DNA of 41,140 bases from Streptomyces milbemycinicus (lineage in GTDB: Bacteria > Actinomycetota > Actinomycetes > Streptomycetales > Streptomycetaceae), in the NCBI RefSeq assembly GCF_002154605.1, contig NZ_MUNE01000205.1:1-41140 (forward strand). Reading direction: 5' to 3'. The notes under the pieces were generated by a model. The model saw only the letters and a program-made list of their open reading frames with translations. It was not told the DNA's origin and did not search any database. This document shows positions 8,351 through 17,353 of the stretch, piece by piece. The stretch's first letter is position 1. Every line of letters starts with the position of its first letter. Made by a program: the position numbers and the translations under genes.

Positions 8351-9157
8351 ATGATCACTCCCGTCCCCGGCTTTATCCCTCTGCGCGGGCGCCGCGTCGC
8401 CTGTCTGGACTTCGGCGGGCCGGGCGCCCCGGTGCTCGCCCTCCACGGCCACTTCGGCCGCGGCCGGCTGTACGCGCCGCTGGCCGCGGCCCTCGCCCCC
8501 GGCCACCGGGTGATCGCCCCCGATCTGCGGGGGCACGGGCTGACCGGGGGCGGCGGGCCGTTCTCCCTGGACGAGTACGCGGCCGACGCCGCCGCTCTGC
8601 TGCGCGCCCTGCGCCTGGGCCCGGTCCCGGTCGTCGCCCACTCCACGGGCGGGGTGATCGCGTACGCCCTCGCCGCCCGCCACCCGGAGCTGGTGAGCGC
8701 GCTCGTCATCGAGGACATCGGCGCCGTAACCGACCGCCCGGTGGCCGACCACCCCGTCCTCGACGTCTCCGGCTGGCCCACGGGCGCCGCGGACCGGGAG
8801 GCGCTGCGCCACGAGATCGAGTCGCGCGGGATCCCCGACGCCACGTACTTCCTGGACAGCGCGGAACCGGATCCCGGGGGCGGCGGCTGGCGGCTGCTGT
8901 TCTCGCCGCGCGAGCTGATGGAGTCGCAGCGGGCCATGTGCGGCGACTTCTGGGCTCACTGGCTCGGCTCCGACTGCCCCTCGCTGCTGCTCCGCGGCGA
9001 ACACAGCCCCATGCTCCCGGCCGCCCACGCCCACGAGATGACGGCCCGTCGGGCGGGCACGGCGCTACGGGAGTTCGCGGGGTGCGGCCACTGGATCCAC
9101 GACGACGCGCCGGAGGCGTACGCGGGGGCGGTGCGGGAGTTTCTGACGGGGCGGTAG
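8351..9157 (+). CDS. Alpha/beta hydrolase
   Basis: This 268-residue cytosolic enzyme has the standard alpha/beta-hydrolase layout. The oxyanion-hole segment LHGHFGRG is at about 31-38. DLRGHG is at 58-63. The nucleophile elbow AHSTGG places Ser98 in a variant of the usual G-x-S-x-G. The catalytic His is in GCGHWIHDD near residue 247. The acid is probably in the LLLRGEHSP strand region. Esterase, lactonase or haloperoxidase-like activity is possible; the substrate cannot be told. The start is the first ATG in a 148-nt gap shared with the divergent methyltransferase. Confidence 0.88.
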   Translation: MITPVPGFIPLRGRRVACLDFGGPGAPVLALHGHFGRGRLYAPLAAALAPGHRVIAPDLRGHGLTGGGGPFSLDEYAADAAALLRALRLGPVPVVAHSTGGVIAYALAARHPELVSALVIEDIGAVTDRPVADHPVLDVSGWPTGAADREALRHEIESRGIPDATYFLDSAEPDPGGGGWRLLFSPRELMESQRAMCGDFWAHWLGSDCPSLLLRGEHSPMLPAAHAHEMTARRAGTALREFAGCGHWIHDDAPEAYAGAVREFLTGR

Positions 9158-9211
9158 GGGCTACGGCGGCTGCCGCGCTGCGGCGCGGCGCGAGCCCTGG
9201 CGGGGGCGGGG

Positions 9212-9252
9212 CTCGCCTTTCCCTCGCGGGGGAGCCGCAGGGGAAAGGCGAG
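9212..9252. terminator. Hairpin between hydrolase and aldo/keto reductase
   Basis: Perfect 12-bp arms (9212-9223 and 9241-9252) with a 17-nt loop lie between two convergent genes. A bidirectional terminator is likely. Confidence 0.6.
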
Positions 9253-9261
9253 GGAAGCTCC

Positions 9262-10236
9262 TCAGGCCCAGGGCAGTTGCGCGCGGTGGTGCCAGTAGTC
9301 CTCCGGGGGCTCCGCCAGAGCCCCCAGCGACTCCCGCTGGCCCTCGTCCAGCGTCAGCTGTGCCGCCGCCAGGTTGGAGGCCAGCTGGGCGGTGGTCGCC
9401 GCGCCCGAGAGGACGACGCTCACCCACGGCTGGTGCAGGACCGCCGCGAGGGCGACCGCATCGGGGCCTGCGCCCGTCTCCTGGGCGATACGGCGCAGCG
9501 CCTCCGGGAGTTGGTCCGGGGCCGCGAGGCGGCCGTTGGCGACGGCTTCCTTGATGATTACCGCCCGGCCCGCCTCGTGCGCCTCGGCCAGGGCCGCGCC
9601 TGCCGAGGGGTCGAGCAGGTTGTACGTGGACTGGACCGTACGGAACAGCGGTTCCCCGTCCACCGTGACCTCCAGCGCGGCGCGGATCGCGTCCGCCTGG
9701 GCGGGGCCGCTGGTCGACAGCCCGATCGTGACGCCCTCGGCCGCGAGCCGGGCCAGCCGGGCGTGCAGTTCGGGGTCTGTGAGGGCGGGGCTGCCGAGGG
9801 TGACGGAGTGCACCTGGTACAGGTCGAGCCGGTCGCCGAGCAGGGCGCGGCTCTCCGCGCTCTGGCGGTCGTACGTCGCGACGCCGTGGTCCTTGACCTC
9901 GTGTGTCTTGACGTCCGTGCGCCAGTCGGCGACATACGTGTAGCCCCACTTGCTGCCGACGACCACGTCCCGCACCTCGGGGCGCCGGTCCAGCCAGCCG
10001 GCCAGGAACTCCTCGGCCCGCCCGTACGAGCGCGCGGCGTCCAGATAGCGCACGCCGCGCGCGTACGCGGCGTCCAGCACCTCGTACGTGCGCTCACGCA
10101 TCGCCTCGACGGTGCGCTCGGCCGGGAGGTCCCGCTCCCGGCCGAGGTTGATGTAGCCGGGACGGCCCACGGCGGCCAGGCCGAGGCCGATCCGGGCCGT
10201 GGGGGTGGTGACTTCCGCGAGGCGCGCGAACGCCAT
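9262..10236 (-). CDS. Aldo/keto reductase
   Basis: This 324-residue NADPH-dependent oxidoreductase has an AKR TIM barrel. The active-site elements are YLDAARSYGRAEEFLAGWL (Asp and Tyr of the tetrad), the Lys in VVGSKWG, and the His in the DLYQVHSV strand. A C-terminal cofactor-binding part contains VSVVLSGAAT. It acts on an unknown carbonyl substrate. AAGGAGG lies 11 nt before the ATG at 10236. It lies downstream of argH on the same strand, separated by 103 nt with short GGGTAGAC repeats, so cotranscription is possible but not required. Confidence 0.9.
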   Translation of the reverse strand: MAFARLAEVTTPTARIGLGLAAVGRPGYINLGRERDLPAERTVEAMRERTYEVLDAAYARGVRYLDAARSYGRAEEFLAGWLDRRPEVRDVVVGSKWGYTYVADWRTDVKTHEVKDHGVATYDRQSAESRALLGDRLDLYQVHSVTLGSPALTDPELHARLARLAAEGVTIGLSTSGPAQADAIRAALEVTVDGEPLFRTVQSTYNLLDPSAGAALAEAHEAGRAVIIKEAVANGRLAAPDQLPEALRRIAQETGAGPDAVALAAVLHQPWVSVVLSGAATTAQLASNLAAAQLTLDEGQRESLGALAEPPEDYWHHRAQLPWA

Positions 10237-10258
10237 GGTCTGTCTGCCTCCTTGTATC

Positions 10259-10287
10259 GGGTAGACGGGTAGACGGGTAGCGGGTAG
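10259..10287. repeat. Short tandem repeat GGGTAGAC between argH and the aldo/keto reductase
   Basis: Two exact 8-bp units GGGTAGAC are followed by two degenerate copies (GGGTAGC, GGGTAG) in the 103-bp spacer. No function is evident; slippage-generated spacer DNA is the simplest reading. Confidence 0.6.
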
Positions 10288-10339
10288 CCCCGGGGGTGGC
10301 CCGGTGACCCGCTGGCCGTCAGGCCGGTTGTGCCGGGCG

Positions 10340-11830
<1,491 letters not shown>

Positions 11831-11861
11831 CTATGACATGCAGGCTACTGGCTGCCCGCGG

Positions 11862-11917
11862 TCAGCTCTGCTCAGCTCAGCTCAGCTCAGCCCTGCTCAG
11901 CTCAGATCAGCTCTGCT
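11862..11917. repeat. Pentanucleotide CTCAG tandem repeat at the 3' end of argG
   Basis: About eleven near-exact copies of a CTCAG/CTCTG pentamer (TGAGC on the coding strand) run from the argH-argG spacer through the argG stop codon and into its last codons. Five of the copies are exact and contiguous. This is a simple-sequence tract unlike the surrounding DNA. Confidence 0.85.
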
Positions 11918-13106
11918 CGAGATCCCGACCGGCCGCAATCTTGCTGGACAGGCCGAAGATCTCGATGAAGCCCTTGGACAGCGACTGGTCGAAGGTGTCG
12001 CCGGTGTCGTAGGTCGCCAGGTTGAAGTCGTACAGCGACTTGTCGGACCTGCGGCCGGTGACCACCGCGCGGCCGCCGTGCAGGGTCATCCGGATGTCAC
12101 CGGAGACATGCTCGTTGGCCTCGGCGATGAAGCCGTCGAGGGCCCGCTTGAGCGGGGAGAACCACAGCCCGTCGTAGACGAGCTCGCTCCACCGCTGCTC
12201 GACCTGGCGCTTGTAGCGGGCCAGTTCGCGCTCGACGGTGACGTTCTCCAGCTCCTGGTGGGCGGTGATCAGCGCGATGGCGCCGGGGGCCTCGTAGACC
12301 TCCCGCGACTTGATGCCGACGAGCCGGTCCTCGACCATGTCGATCCGCCCGACGCCCTGGGCCCCGGCCCGCTCGTTGAGCTGCTGGATGGCCTGGAGGA
12401 CGGTGACCGGCCGGCCGTCGATGGCGACCGGGACGCCCTTGTCGAAGGTGATGATCACCTCGTCGGCCTCGCGCGGGGTGGCCGGGTTCGAGGTGTACTC
12501 GTACACGTCCTCGATCGGCGCGTTCCAGATGTCCTCCAGGAAGCCGGTCTCCACGGCCCGCCCGAAGACGTTCTGGTCGATGGAGTACGGGGACTTCTTG
12601 GTGGTCGCGATCGGCAGCTGCTTCGCTTCGCAGAAGGCGATGGCCGCATCCCGGGTCATCGCGTAGTCGCGGACCGGGGCGATGCACTTCAGGCCGGGGG
12701 CCAGTGACGAGATTCCGGCCTCGAAGCGGACCTGGTCGTTGCCCTTGCCGGTGCAGCCGTGGGCGACGGTCGTCGCACCGTGCTTCTTCGCGGCGGCGAC
12801 CAGGTGCTTCACGATCGTGGGCCGGGAGAGCGCCGAGACCAGCGGGTAGCGGTCCATGTACAACGCGTTGGCCTTGATCGCCGGGAGGCAGTACTCCTCG
12901 GCGAACTCGTCCTTGGCGTCCGCGACCTCCGCCTCGACCGCCCCACAGGCGAGCGCGCGCTTGCGGATGACGTCCAGGTCCTCGCCGCCCTGGCCGACAT
13001 CCACGGCGACGGCGATGACCTCGGCGCCCGTCTCCTCGGCGATCCAGCCGATGGCGACGGAGGTGTCAAGGCCGCCTGAGTAGGCGAGTACGACGCGCTC
13101 GGTCAC
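11907..13106 (-). CDS. argG: Argininosuccinate synthase
   Basis: The 399-residue cytosolic enzyme condenses citrulline and aspartate with ATP. The PP-loop AYSGGLDTS is at residues 8-16. The conserved [12 protein letters not shown] block and the C-terminal [11 protein letters not shown] segment are present. GTG at 13106 is chosen over the in-frame ATG at 13127 because AAAGGAG lies just upstream of the GTG and the family begins at this point. A good promoter and candidate ArgR box sit within 65 nt upstream. The last residues (LEQS) are encoded in the pentamer-repeat tract, so this end may vary between strains. Confidence 0.97.
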   Translation of the reverse strand: MTERVVLAYSGGLDTSVAIGWIAEETGAEVIAVAVDVGQGGEDLDVIRKRALACGAVEAEVADAKDEFAEEYCLPAIKANALYMDRYPLVSALSRPTIVKHLVAAAKKHGATTVAHGCTGKGNDQVRFEAGISSLAPGLKCIAPVRDYAMTRDAAIAFCEAKQLPIATTKKSPYSIDQNVFGRAVETGFLEDIWNAPIEDVYEYTSNPATPREADEVIITFDKGVPVAIDGRPVTVLQAIQQLNERAGAQGVGRIDMVEDRLVGIKSREVYEAPGAIALITAHQELENVTVERELARYKRQVEQRWSELVYDGLWFSPLKRALDGFIAEANEHVSGDIRMTLHGGRAVVTGRRSDKSLYDFNLATYDTGDTFDQSLSKGFIEIFGLSSKIAAGRDLEQS

Positions 13107-13137
13107 GGGGTTCTCCTTTGGATTCATGCACTAGCTA

Positions 13138-13149
13138 GCATAAGTATGC
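13138..13149. promoter_or_regulatory. Candidate ArgR operator (ARG box) of argG
   Basis: GCATA-AG-TATGC is a perfect 5-bp inverted repeat with a 2-bp centre. It resembles the TGCATA/TATGCA half-sites of bacterial ARG boxes and overlaps the -10 element of the argG promoter. A further TGCAT-like half-site lies 12 nt closer to the gene (13125-13130), consistent with hexameric ArgR binding paired boxes. The regulator is encoded at 27900-28460. Confidence 0.55.
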
Positions 13150-13171
13150 ACTCCTCCGTATGCTTCGTCAA
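13143..13171 (-). promoter_or_regulatory. argG promoter
   Basis: On the minus strand TTGACG (13166-13171) and CATACT (13143-13148) are separated by exactly 17 nt, close to the vegetative consensus. Transcription would start near 13135, leaving a short leader before the GTG at 13106. Confidence 0.6.
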
Positions 13172-13247
13172 AGCGAGGCGCGGCAGGCTGTCGGCATGCG
13201 GCGCTACGGTGCGGCTATCAGGTGCTCGACAGGGGGAGGTAGCCGAC

Positions 13248-13442
13248 ATGAGCGCGCAAGACGACATCCTCTGGCAGACAGCCGAGCATGCTGGCCACCG
13301 GGTGGCATCACCGCTGGAGGCACTCTCCAGCGGGACGGTGGCCATCGGGGACTGGCTCAACCAGGATCCCCGGCGCTTCTTCGCGACCTGGATCAACGAC
13401 CGCAACAAGCCGCTGCTCCGGGAGGCCGACGGGCAGCGTTAG
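13248..13442 (+). CDS. Small hypothetical protein
   Basis: This 64-residue ORF begins at an ATG preceded by an excellent AGGGGGAGG (13231-13239). The product starts MSAQDDILWQTAEHAG and ends with a basic, polar tail (WINDRNKPLLREADGQR). It has a regular amphipathic look with no membrane helix, signal peptide or cysteine. I do not recognise a family. It is divergent from argG, followed after 33 nt by a long perfect hairpin, and convergent with the ATPase gene. The strong ribosome site and codon bias argue that it is translated. Confidence 0.65.
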   Translation: MSAQDDILWQTAEHAGHRVASPLEALSSGTVAIGDWLNQDPRRFFATWINDRNKPLLREADGQR

Positions 13443-13475
13443 AGGGGACGAGGGCGAGCCGACCTGAGGGGCATG

Positions 13476-13547
13476 GATTTGTGGTGAGTATGAGACGGCG
13501 ACACGCCGAAGTGACGGCGTGTCGCCGTCTCATACTCACCACAAATC
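13476..13547. terminator. 33-bp perfect inverted repeat between convergent genes
   Basis: Two 33-nt arms (13476-13508 and 13515-13547) are exactly complementary and enclose a 6-nt loop. The hairpin is far longer than a normal terminator and contains AT-richer outer arms and a GC-rich inner stem. It lies in the 133-nt gap between the small protein and the ATPase gene, which converge on it. It can act as a bidirectional terminator. A MITE-like mobile hairpin or a Streptomyces intergenic repeat is an alternative. Confidence 0.8.
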
Positions 13548-13575
13548 ACCGGCATCAGGGCTCACTCCTTGACGC

Positions 13576-14010
13576 TCAGGTGTCGGTTTCCGCCCACACC
13601 GCCTTACCGGGCCCCAGTCGGTCGGTGACTCCCCAGCGTGCGGCGATGGCCGCGACCAGCAGGAGGCCACGGCCGGTTTCCGAGTCGGGCGGGGGTGCGA
13701 CCGGCGCGGGATCGGTAGGCGGTCCGGCCTCGGAGAGGGTGTCGGCGACCTCGATGCGGATCGTGTGCGCGGTGCGGATGAGGCGGACCTCGAAGTCCCT
13801 GCCGGGTACGCGGCCGTGCGTGGCGGCATTGGCGGCCAGCTCCGCGACGATCGCGGCGACCGTGTCGGATTCCGCGCTCCAGCAGGGGAAGCCCCACTCG
13901 TCGAGCTGACGGAGGGCGAGAAGCCGGGCAAGCCTGGCGCCCTTGAGCGTGGAGCTGAACCGCTGGGTGAACACGGCGCCGGGGGTTTGGGTCTGTGCCT
14001 GAGCTGACAT
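13576..14010 (-). CDS. Anti-sigma-factor-type ATP-binding protein (HATPase_c, RsbW-like)
   Basis: The 144-residue protein is a single GHKL ATPase domain without sensor or membrane parts. The N box is ELAANAATHG (57-66), the G1-like box is VADT (88-91), and the G2 box is GRGLLLVAAIA (113-123). A proline-rich insert (PPTDPAPVAPPP) lies between them. Such proteins bind sigma factors or act as Ser/Thr kinases of anti-sigma antagonists. In Streptomyces they are repeatedly found beside XRE-DUF5753 and DUF397 genes, as here. ATG at 14010 was chosen; a TTG three codons upstream is also possible. It diverges from the XRE gene, sharing a 165-nt control region. Confidence 0.85.
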   Translation of the reverse strand: MSAQAQTQTPGAVFTQRFSSTLKGARLARLLALRQLDEWGFPCWSAESDTVAAIVAELAANAATHGRVPGRDFEVRLIRTAHTIRIEVADTLSEAGPPTDPAPVAPPPDSETGRGLLLVAAIAARWGVTDRLGPGKAVWAETDT

Positions 14011-14175
14011 GCGGCTCAAGGTGGCGGTTCCGCGAGGGATGTGACCAGCTCGACCACTCGTACGCTGAGTCAGCGTACGGGCACCCAGAGTGGACAGTAC
14101 GGGTAACAGGCCGTGACCATGGAGGCATTGGCCAGATAGTCAGGCTCAGAGCGGGTGCACCGGAGATGGCCGGAG

Positions 14176-15006
14176 ATGGCGGGCAGCGCGGGAAACAACG
14201 AACCGGAGTCTTCGGACAGCCTCAAGGCATTCGGGGCCATCGTCAAGGTCTTCCGAGAACGGGCAGGGCTCACCCAGGAGGAACTGGCGCCGCTGCTTCA
14301 GTACTCGGTCCAGACACTCGCATCGATCGAGCAGGGACGCCGGTTTCCGCAAACGGAGTTCGTCGAAAGGGCGGAAGACGTACTGGACGCCCTCGGGGTG
14401 CTGCGGGCAGCGGCGCGGCACTTGGCCCGGCGGCCGGGGCTGGCGGCGTGGTTTCGGCAGTGGGCGGGGTTGGAGGAGCAGGCGGTCACCTTGTGCACGT
14501 ACGAGTGCCGGGTCGTGCCTGGTCTCTTGCAGACGGAGGCATACGCGCGAGCCGTAACTCTGAGCGTGCCGCCACCACCGGACGAGGAGCAGGTCGAGCA
14601 GCGGGTCACCGCCCGCCTGGCACGGCAACAGCTCCTGCGCCGCAAGCCGCCGATCGCGTTCAGCTTCATCATCGAGGAGGCGCTGCTTGAGCGGCACACG
14701 GGCGGGGTCGAGGTCACCAAGGAACTCATCGACCATCTGCTGAACTGCACCGACTTGTGGAACGTCGAGCTACAGGTCATCCCCCTCCACCAGCCGCGTC
14801 ATGCCGGCCTCGATGGGCCCATGCGACTACTGGAGACTACGGATCATCAGTGGCTCGCGTACAGCGAAGGCCAGCAGTTCGGCCAGCTCATTTCCGACCG
14901 GAAAGACGTCAGCATGCTGCTCCAGCGGTATGCCAAGATGCGCTCACAGGCTCTCACCCCCGAGGACTCCGTCAGCCTGATGAAGCGAATCCGAGGAGCG
15001 CTATGA
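14176..15006 (+). CDS. XRE-family regulator with DUF5753 domain (WhiJ-like)
   Basis: The 276-residue protein has an N-terminal helix-turn-helix of the XRE type (about residues 17-70; LTQEELAPLL and QTLASIEQGRR mark the helices). A DUF5753 effector domain follows, with its signature PGLLQTEAYARA at 115-126 and the usual Gln/Arg-rich RLARQQLL segment. Proteins of this class, including WhiJ, control development and secondary metabolism in Streptomyces and act together with a small DUF397 partner. The partner gene follows with an ATGA overlap. The start is uncertain: ATG 14176 has GGAG 10 nt upstream, and GTG 14155 is in frame. Confidence 0.88.
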   Translation: MAGSAGNNEPESSDSLKAFGAIVKVFRERAGLTQEELAPLLQYSVQTLASIEQGRRFPQTEFVERAEDVLDALGVLRAAARHLARRPGLAAWFRQWAGLEEQAVTLCTYECRVVPGLLQTEAYARAVTLSVPPPPDEEQVEQRVTARLARQQLLRRKPPIAFSFIIEEALLERHTGGVEVTKELIDHLLNCTDLWNVELQVIPLHQPRHAGLDGPMRLLETTDHQWLAYSEGQQFGQLISDRKDVSMLLQRYAKMRSQALTPEDSVSLMKRIRGAL

Positions 15007-15308
15007 GCACCACCGAGCTGGACTGGTTCAAGAGCAGTTACAGCGGCTCGCAGGGCGACGACTGTGTCGAAGTCGCCCTCTCATGGCGCAAGTCCAGCCA
15101 CAGCAGCGGCGACGGGGACAGCTGCGTCGAAGTCGCCGCCTCATGGCGCAAGTCCAGCTACAGCGGCTCACAGGGCGACAGCTGCGTCGAAGTTGCTGCC
15201 TGCCCTGGCACCGTCCACATCCGGGACTCCAAGGACAAGCAAGGCCCCCAGCTCGCCGTCTCCCCCGCCGCCTGGTCCGCCTTCGTCATATACGCCGCGC
15301 GCAGCTGA
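15003..15308 (+). CDS. DUF397 (BldB-like) protein with a triplicated motif
   Basis: The 101-residue protein overlaps the XRE gene by 4 nt. DUF397 normally has one W-x-KSS-x-S...CVEVA motif followed by VxVRDSKDPxGP and AW-x-F. Here the first part is repeated three times (from residues 8, 28 and 48: WFKSSYSG, WRKSSHSS, WRKSSYSG, each ending CVEVA), and one normal second half (HIRDSKDKQGPQ, then AAWSAFV) follows. The repeats arise from 60-bp tandem DNA units. The family includes BldB, needed for sporulation, and partners of DUF5753 regulators. Whether the extra motifs change binding is unknown. Confidence 0.9.
   Translation: MSTTELDWFKSSYSGSQGDDCVEVALSWRKSSHSSGDGDSCVEVAASWRKSSYSGSQGDSCVEVAACPGTVHIRDSKDKQGPQLAVSPAAWSAFVIYAARS
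15024..15200 (+). repeat. Three 60-bp in-frame tandem repeats inside the DUF397 gene
   Basis: Units start at 15024, 15084 and 15144, each beginning TGG and ending near GTCGAAGT-. Units 2 and 3 share long exact stretches at their starts (TGGCGCAAGTCCAGC) and in GACAGCTGCGTCGAAGT, while units 1 and 3 share the SYSGSQGD part, suggesting duplication followed by gene conversion. Confidence 0.9.
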
Positions 15309-15474
15309 CCGTACGACCACAACCCCGCACCTCCATCCCGGCCCACGGACGGACCGTCCCCCCGAAATTCCGGGGAATCCTCACCGCCGTTGAGACATCG
15401 GCGCCCCCGAGCCGTACCCCTCGTCACCGGAGCCGTCCGGTGACGCGCGGACGCGTGCGAAAGGGGACAGGCCG

Positions 15475-16845
15475 TTGACGACGGTGACGAACAGCCGGAC
15501 CGACCGGCGGGAGGTGATGCGGCGCATCCGTCCCCGCCGCTCTCCCGCGGTGCCGCTGATCCTGCTGAGCTGGACGGGGGCCGCGGCGGTGGTGACGCTG
15601 TGGTGGCAGAACACCCCGAACGTGGTCGGCAACGCCGAGTGGCTGGTCGGCGGGGGACGGCTGACCGGGCTGCTCAGCGGGTACTCCATCGCGCTGGTCG
15701 TGCTGCTGATGGCGCGGGTTCCGGCGCTGGAGCGGCGCGTGGGGTCGGACCGGGTCGCGCGGTGGCACGCCATGAGCGGGCGGTACACGCTGTGCCTGAT
15801 CCTCGCCCATATCGCGCTGATCATCTGGGGGTACTCGGCTCAGGCGCAGACGAGCGTCGTCGACCAGACCGTGACGGTGGTGACCGAGTACCCGGACATG
15901 ATCAAGGCGGTGGTCGGCACCGGGCTGCTGCTGCTGATCGGCCTGATCTCGGCGGGGGTGGTGCGCCGCCGGATGCCCTACGAGGCCTGGTACTACCTGC
16001 ATCTGCTGACGTACGCGGGCGTGTTCCTGGCCTTCTGGCATCAGCTGACCGCGGGCGCGGAGTTCGTCGCCGACGAGATGGCGCGCATCGGCTGGTACGC
16101 GCTGTACGGCAGCGTCACCGCCGCCATGGTGTGGTACCGGGTGCTGGTGCCGGTGGGGCTGAATCTGCGGCACCGGATGCGGGTGCTGGCCGTCGTCCCC
16201 GAGGCGCCCGGCATGGTTTCTGTGGTGATCGGCGGGCGGAACCTCGACCGGCTGGGCGCGGAGCCCGGGCAGTTCTTCCGCTGGCGGTTCCTGGCGCCGG
16301 GGCTGCGCTGGGGCTCCCACCCCTACTCGCTGTCCGCGCCCCCGCAGGAGGAGCGGCTGCGGATCACGGTGAAGGCGGTGGGCGGGCACAGTACGGCGCT
16401 CGCCACGCTGGAGCCGGGCACGCGGGTGTGGGCCGAGGGGCCGTACGGGGCGATGACCACCGGGCGGCGCAGCCGCAGCAAGGTGCTGATGATCGCGGGC
16501 GGGGCGGGGATCACCCCGCTGCGGGCGCTGTTCGAGACGCTGCCCGGCCGCGGTAGCGACATCACACTGCTCTACCGGGCCCGCAGCATGGAGGACCTGG
16601 CGCTGTGGGACGAGCTCCAGCGGATCGCCGAGGAGCGCGGGGCCCGGCTGCTGTACGCCGTGAACGGGCCGGACGGCGCGCGCCCCGAGATCACGCCTGA
16701 GCGGCTGCGCTCGGTGCTGCCCGATATCGACCGGCACGACGTCTTTCTGTGCGGGCCTCCCGGCCTGACCGAGCACGCGTACGCGGCGCTGCGCGAGGCC
16801 GGGGTGCCCGACCGCCGTATCCACCACGAGTCCTTCGAAATGTAA
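15475..16845 (+). CDS. Ferric-reductase-like transmembrane flavocytochrome
   Basis: The 456-residue protein combines a heme-binding membrane domain with a cytosolic FNR-type reductase. Four membrane His residues, H98, H112, H176 and H189, fit two bis-His hemes on two helices (WHAMSGRY/AHIALI and YLHLL/FWHQL). The FAD site is HPYSLS (282-287). The pyridine nucleotide site is GGAGITPLR (342-350) with CGPPG (426-430). It would carry electrons from cytosolic NAD(P)H across the membrane. The TTG start is supported by AAGGGGA 7 nt upstream. It heads an operon with an FMN-binding protein and ApbE, which suggests that the outer acceptor is a covalently flavinylated protein rather than iron itself. 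Confidence 0.9.
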   Translation: MTTVTNSRTDRREVMRRIRPRRSPAVPLILLSWTGAAAVVTLWWQNTPNVVGNAEWLVGGGRLTGLLSGYSIALVVLLMARVPALERRVGSDRVARWHAMSGRYTLCLILAHIALIIWGYSAQAQTSVVDQTVTVVTEYPDMIKAVVGTGLLLLIGLISAGVVRRRMPYEAWYYLHLLTYAGVFLAFWHQLTAGAEFVADEMARIGWYALYGSVTAAMVWYRVLVPVGLNLRHRMRVLAVVPEAPGMVSVVIGGRNLDRLGAEPGQFFRWRFLAPGLRWGSHPYSLSAPPQEERLRITVKAVGGHSTALATLEPGTRVWAEGPYGAMTTGRRSRSKVLMIAGGAGITPLRALFETLPGRGSDITLLYRARSMEDLALWDELQRIAEERGARLLYAVNGPDGARPEITPERLRSVLPDIDRHDVFLCGPPGLTEHAYAALREAGVPDRRIHHESFEM

Positions 16846-16858
16846 GGGAGGCGGAGTC

Positions 16859-17353
16859 ATGAAGAGGAAACATCCGCTGCGCCGGATCATGCTGGGCACC
16901 GCGGCCACCGTCTCCGGGGTCGTGTTGCTGCTCGCACTCAAGCAGCCGGGGTCGGAACCGGTCGCCGCGGCCGGTCCGCAAAACCCCGCACAGGCGCCAC
17001 AGGCGCCCGCCACCGCACCGGCGGCACCCGGCGGGGGCAATGGCGGAGGCGGTGGTGGCGGCGGCAATGGCGGCGGCGCGCGTACGGTCACCGGCGACGC
17101 GGCCCAGACCCAGTACGGCCCGGTCCAGGTGAGCGTGACCGTCAACGGCGGCAAGATCACCGGAGCCACGGCCGTGAAAACCCCCGATTCCGGCCCGCAG
17201 AGCGAGCAGATCGCCGCCGATTCGGTGCCCAAGCTGAACCAGGCCGCGCTGACCGCCCAGAGCGCGAAGATCGACACCGTCTCCGGCGCCACGTACACCA
17301 GCGAGGGCTACCGCAAGTCCCTGCAGAGCGCACTGGACAAGGCCGGTCTGTGA
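16859..17353 (+). CDS. Exported FMN-binding domain protein (covalent flavinylation target)
   Basis: The 164-residue protein begins with KHPLRRIMLG and a hydrophobic stretch (residues 11-27), a twin-arginine-like signal or anchor. A Pro/Ala linker and a poly-Gly/Asn linker (58-73) follow. The C-terminal half is an FMN-binding domain of the NqrC/RnfG type, with the motif DTVSGATYTS around T145. The motif Thr is the residue to which ApbE attaches FMN by a phosphoester bond. The apbE gene follows directly. It is the likely outer electron carrier for the upstream flavocytochrome. Family and modification site are clear; the final acceptor is not. Confidence 0.88.
   Translation: MKRKHPLRRIMLGTAATVSGVVLLLALKQPGSEPVAAAGPQNPAQAPQAPATAPAAPGGGNGGGGGGGGNGGGARTVTGDAAQTQYGPVQVSVTVNGGKITGATAVKTPDSGPQSEQIAADSVPKLNQAALTAQSAKIDTVSGATYTSEGYRKSLQSALDKAGL

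Noticed and set aside
15024..15200. Possible CRISPR array from regularly spaced repeats
   Set aside because: The 60-bp repeats are contiguous, in frame and coding for DUF397 motifs, with no unique spacers or cas genes.
15360..15375. CCCCG/CGGGG hairpin before the flavocytochrome operon as a terminator
   Set aside because: A 5-bp stem is expected by chance in DNA this GC-rich and has no supporting context beyond lying between genes.
15424..17298. 624-codon minus-strand open frame across the flavocytochrome operon
   Set aside because: The translation is Pro/Arg/His/Gln-rich noise opposite three well-supported genes with family motifs.
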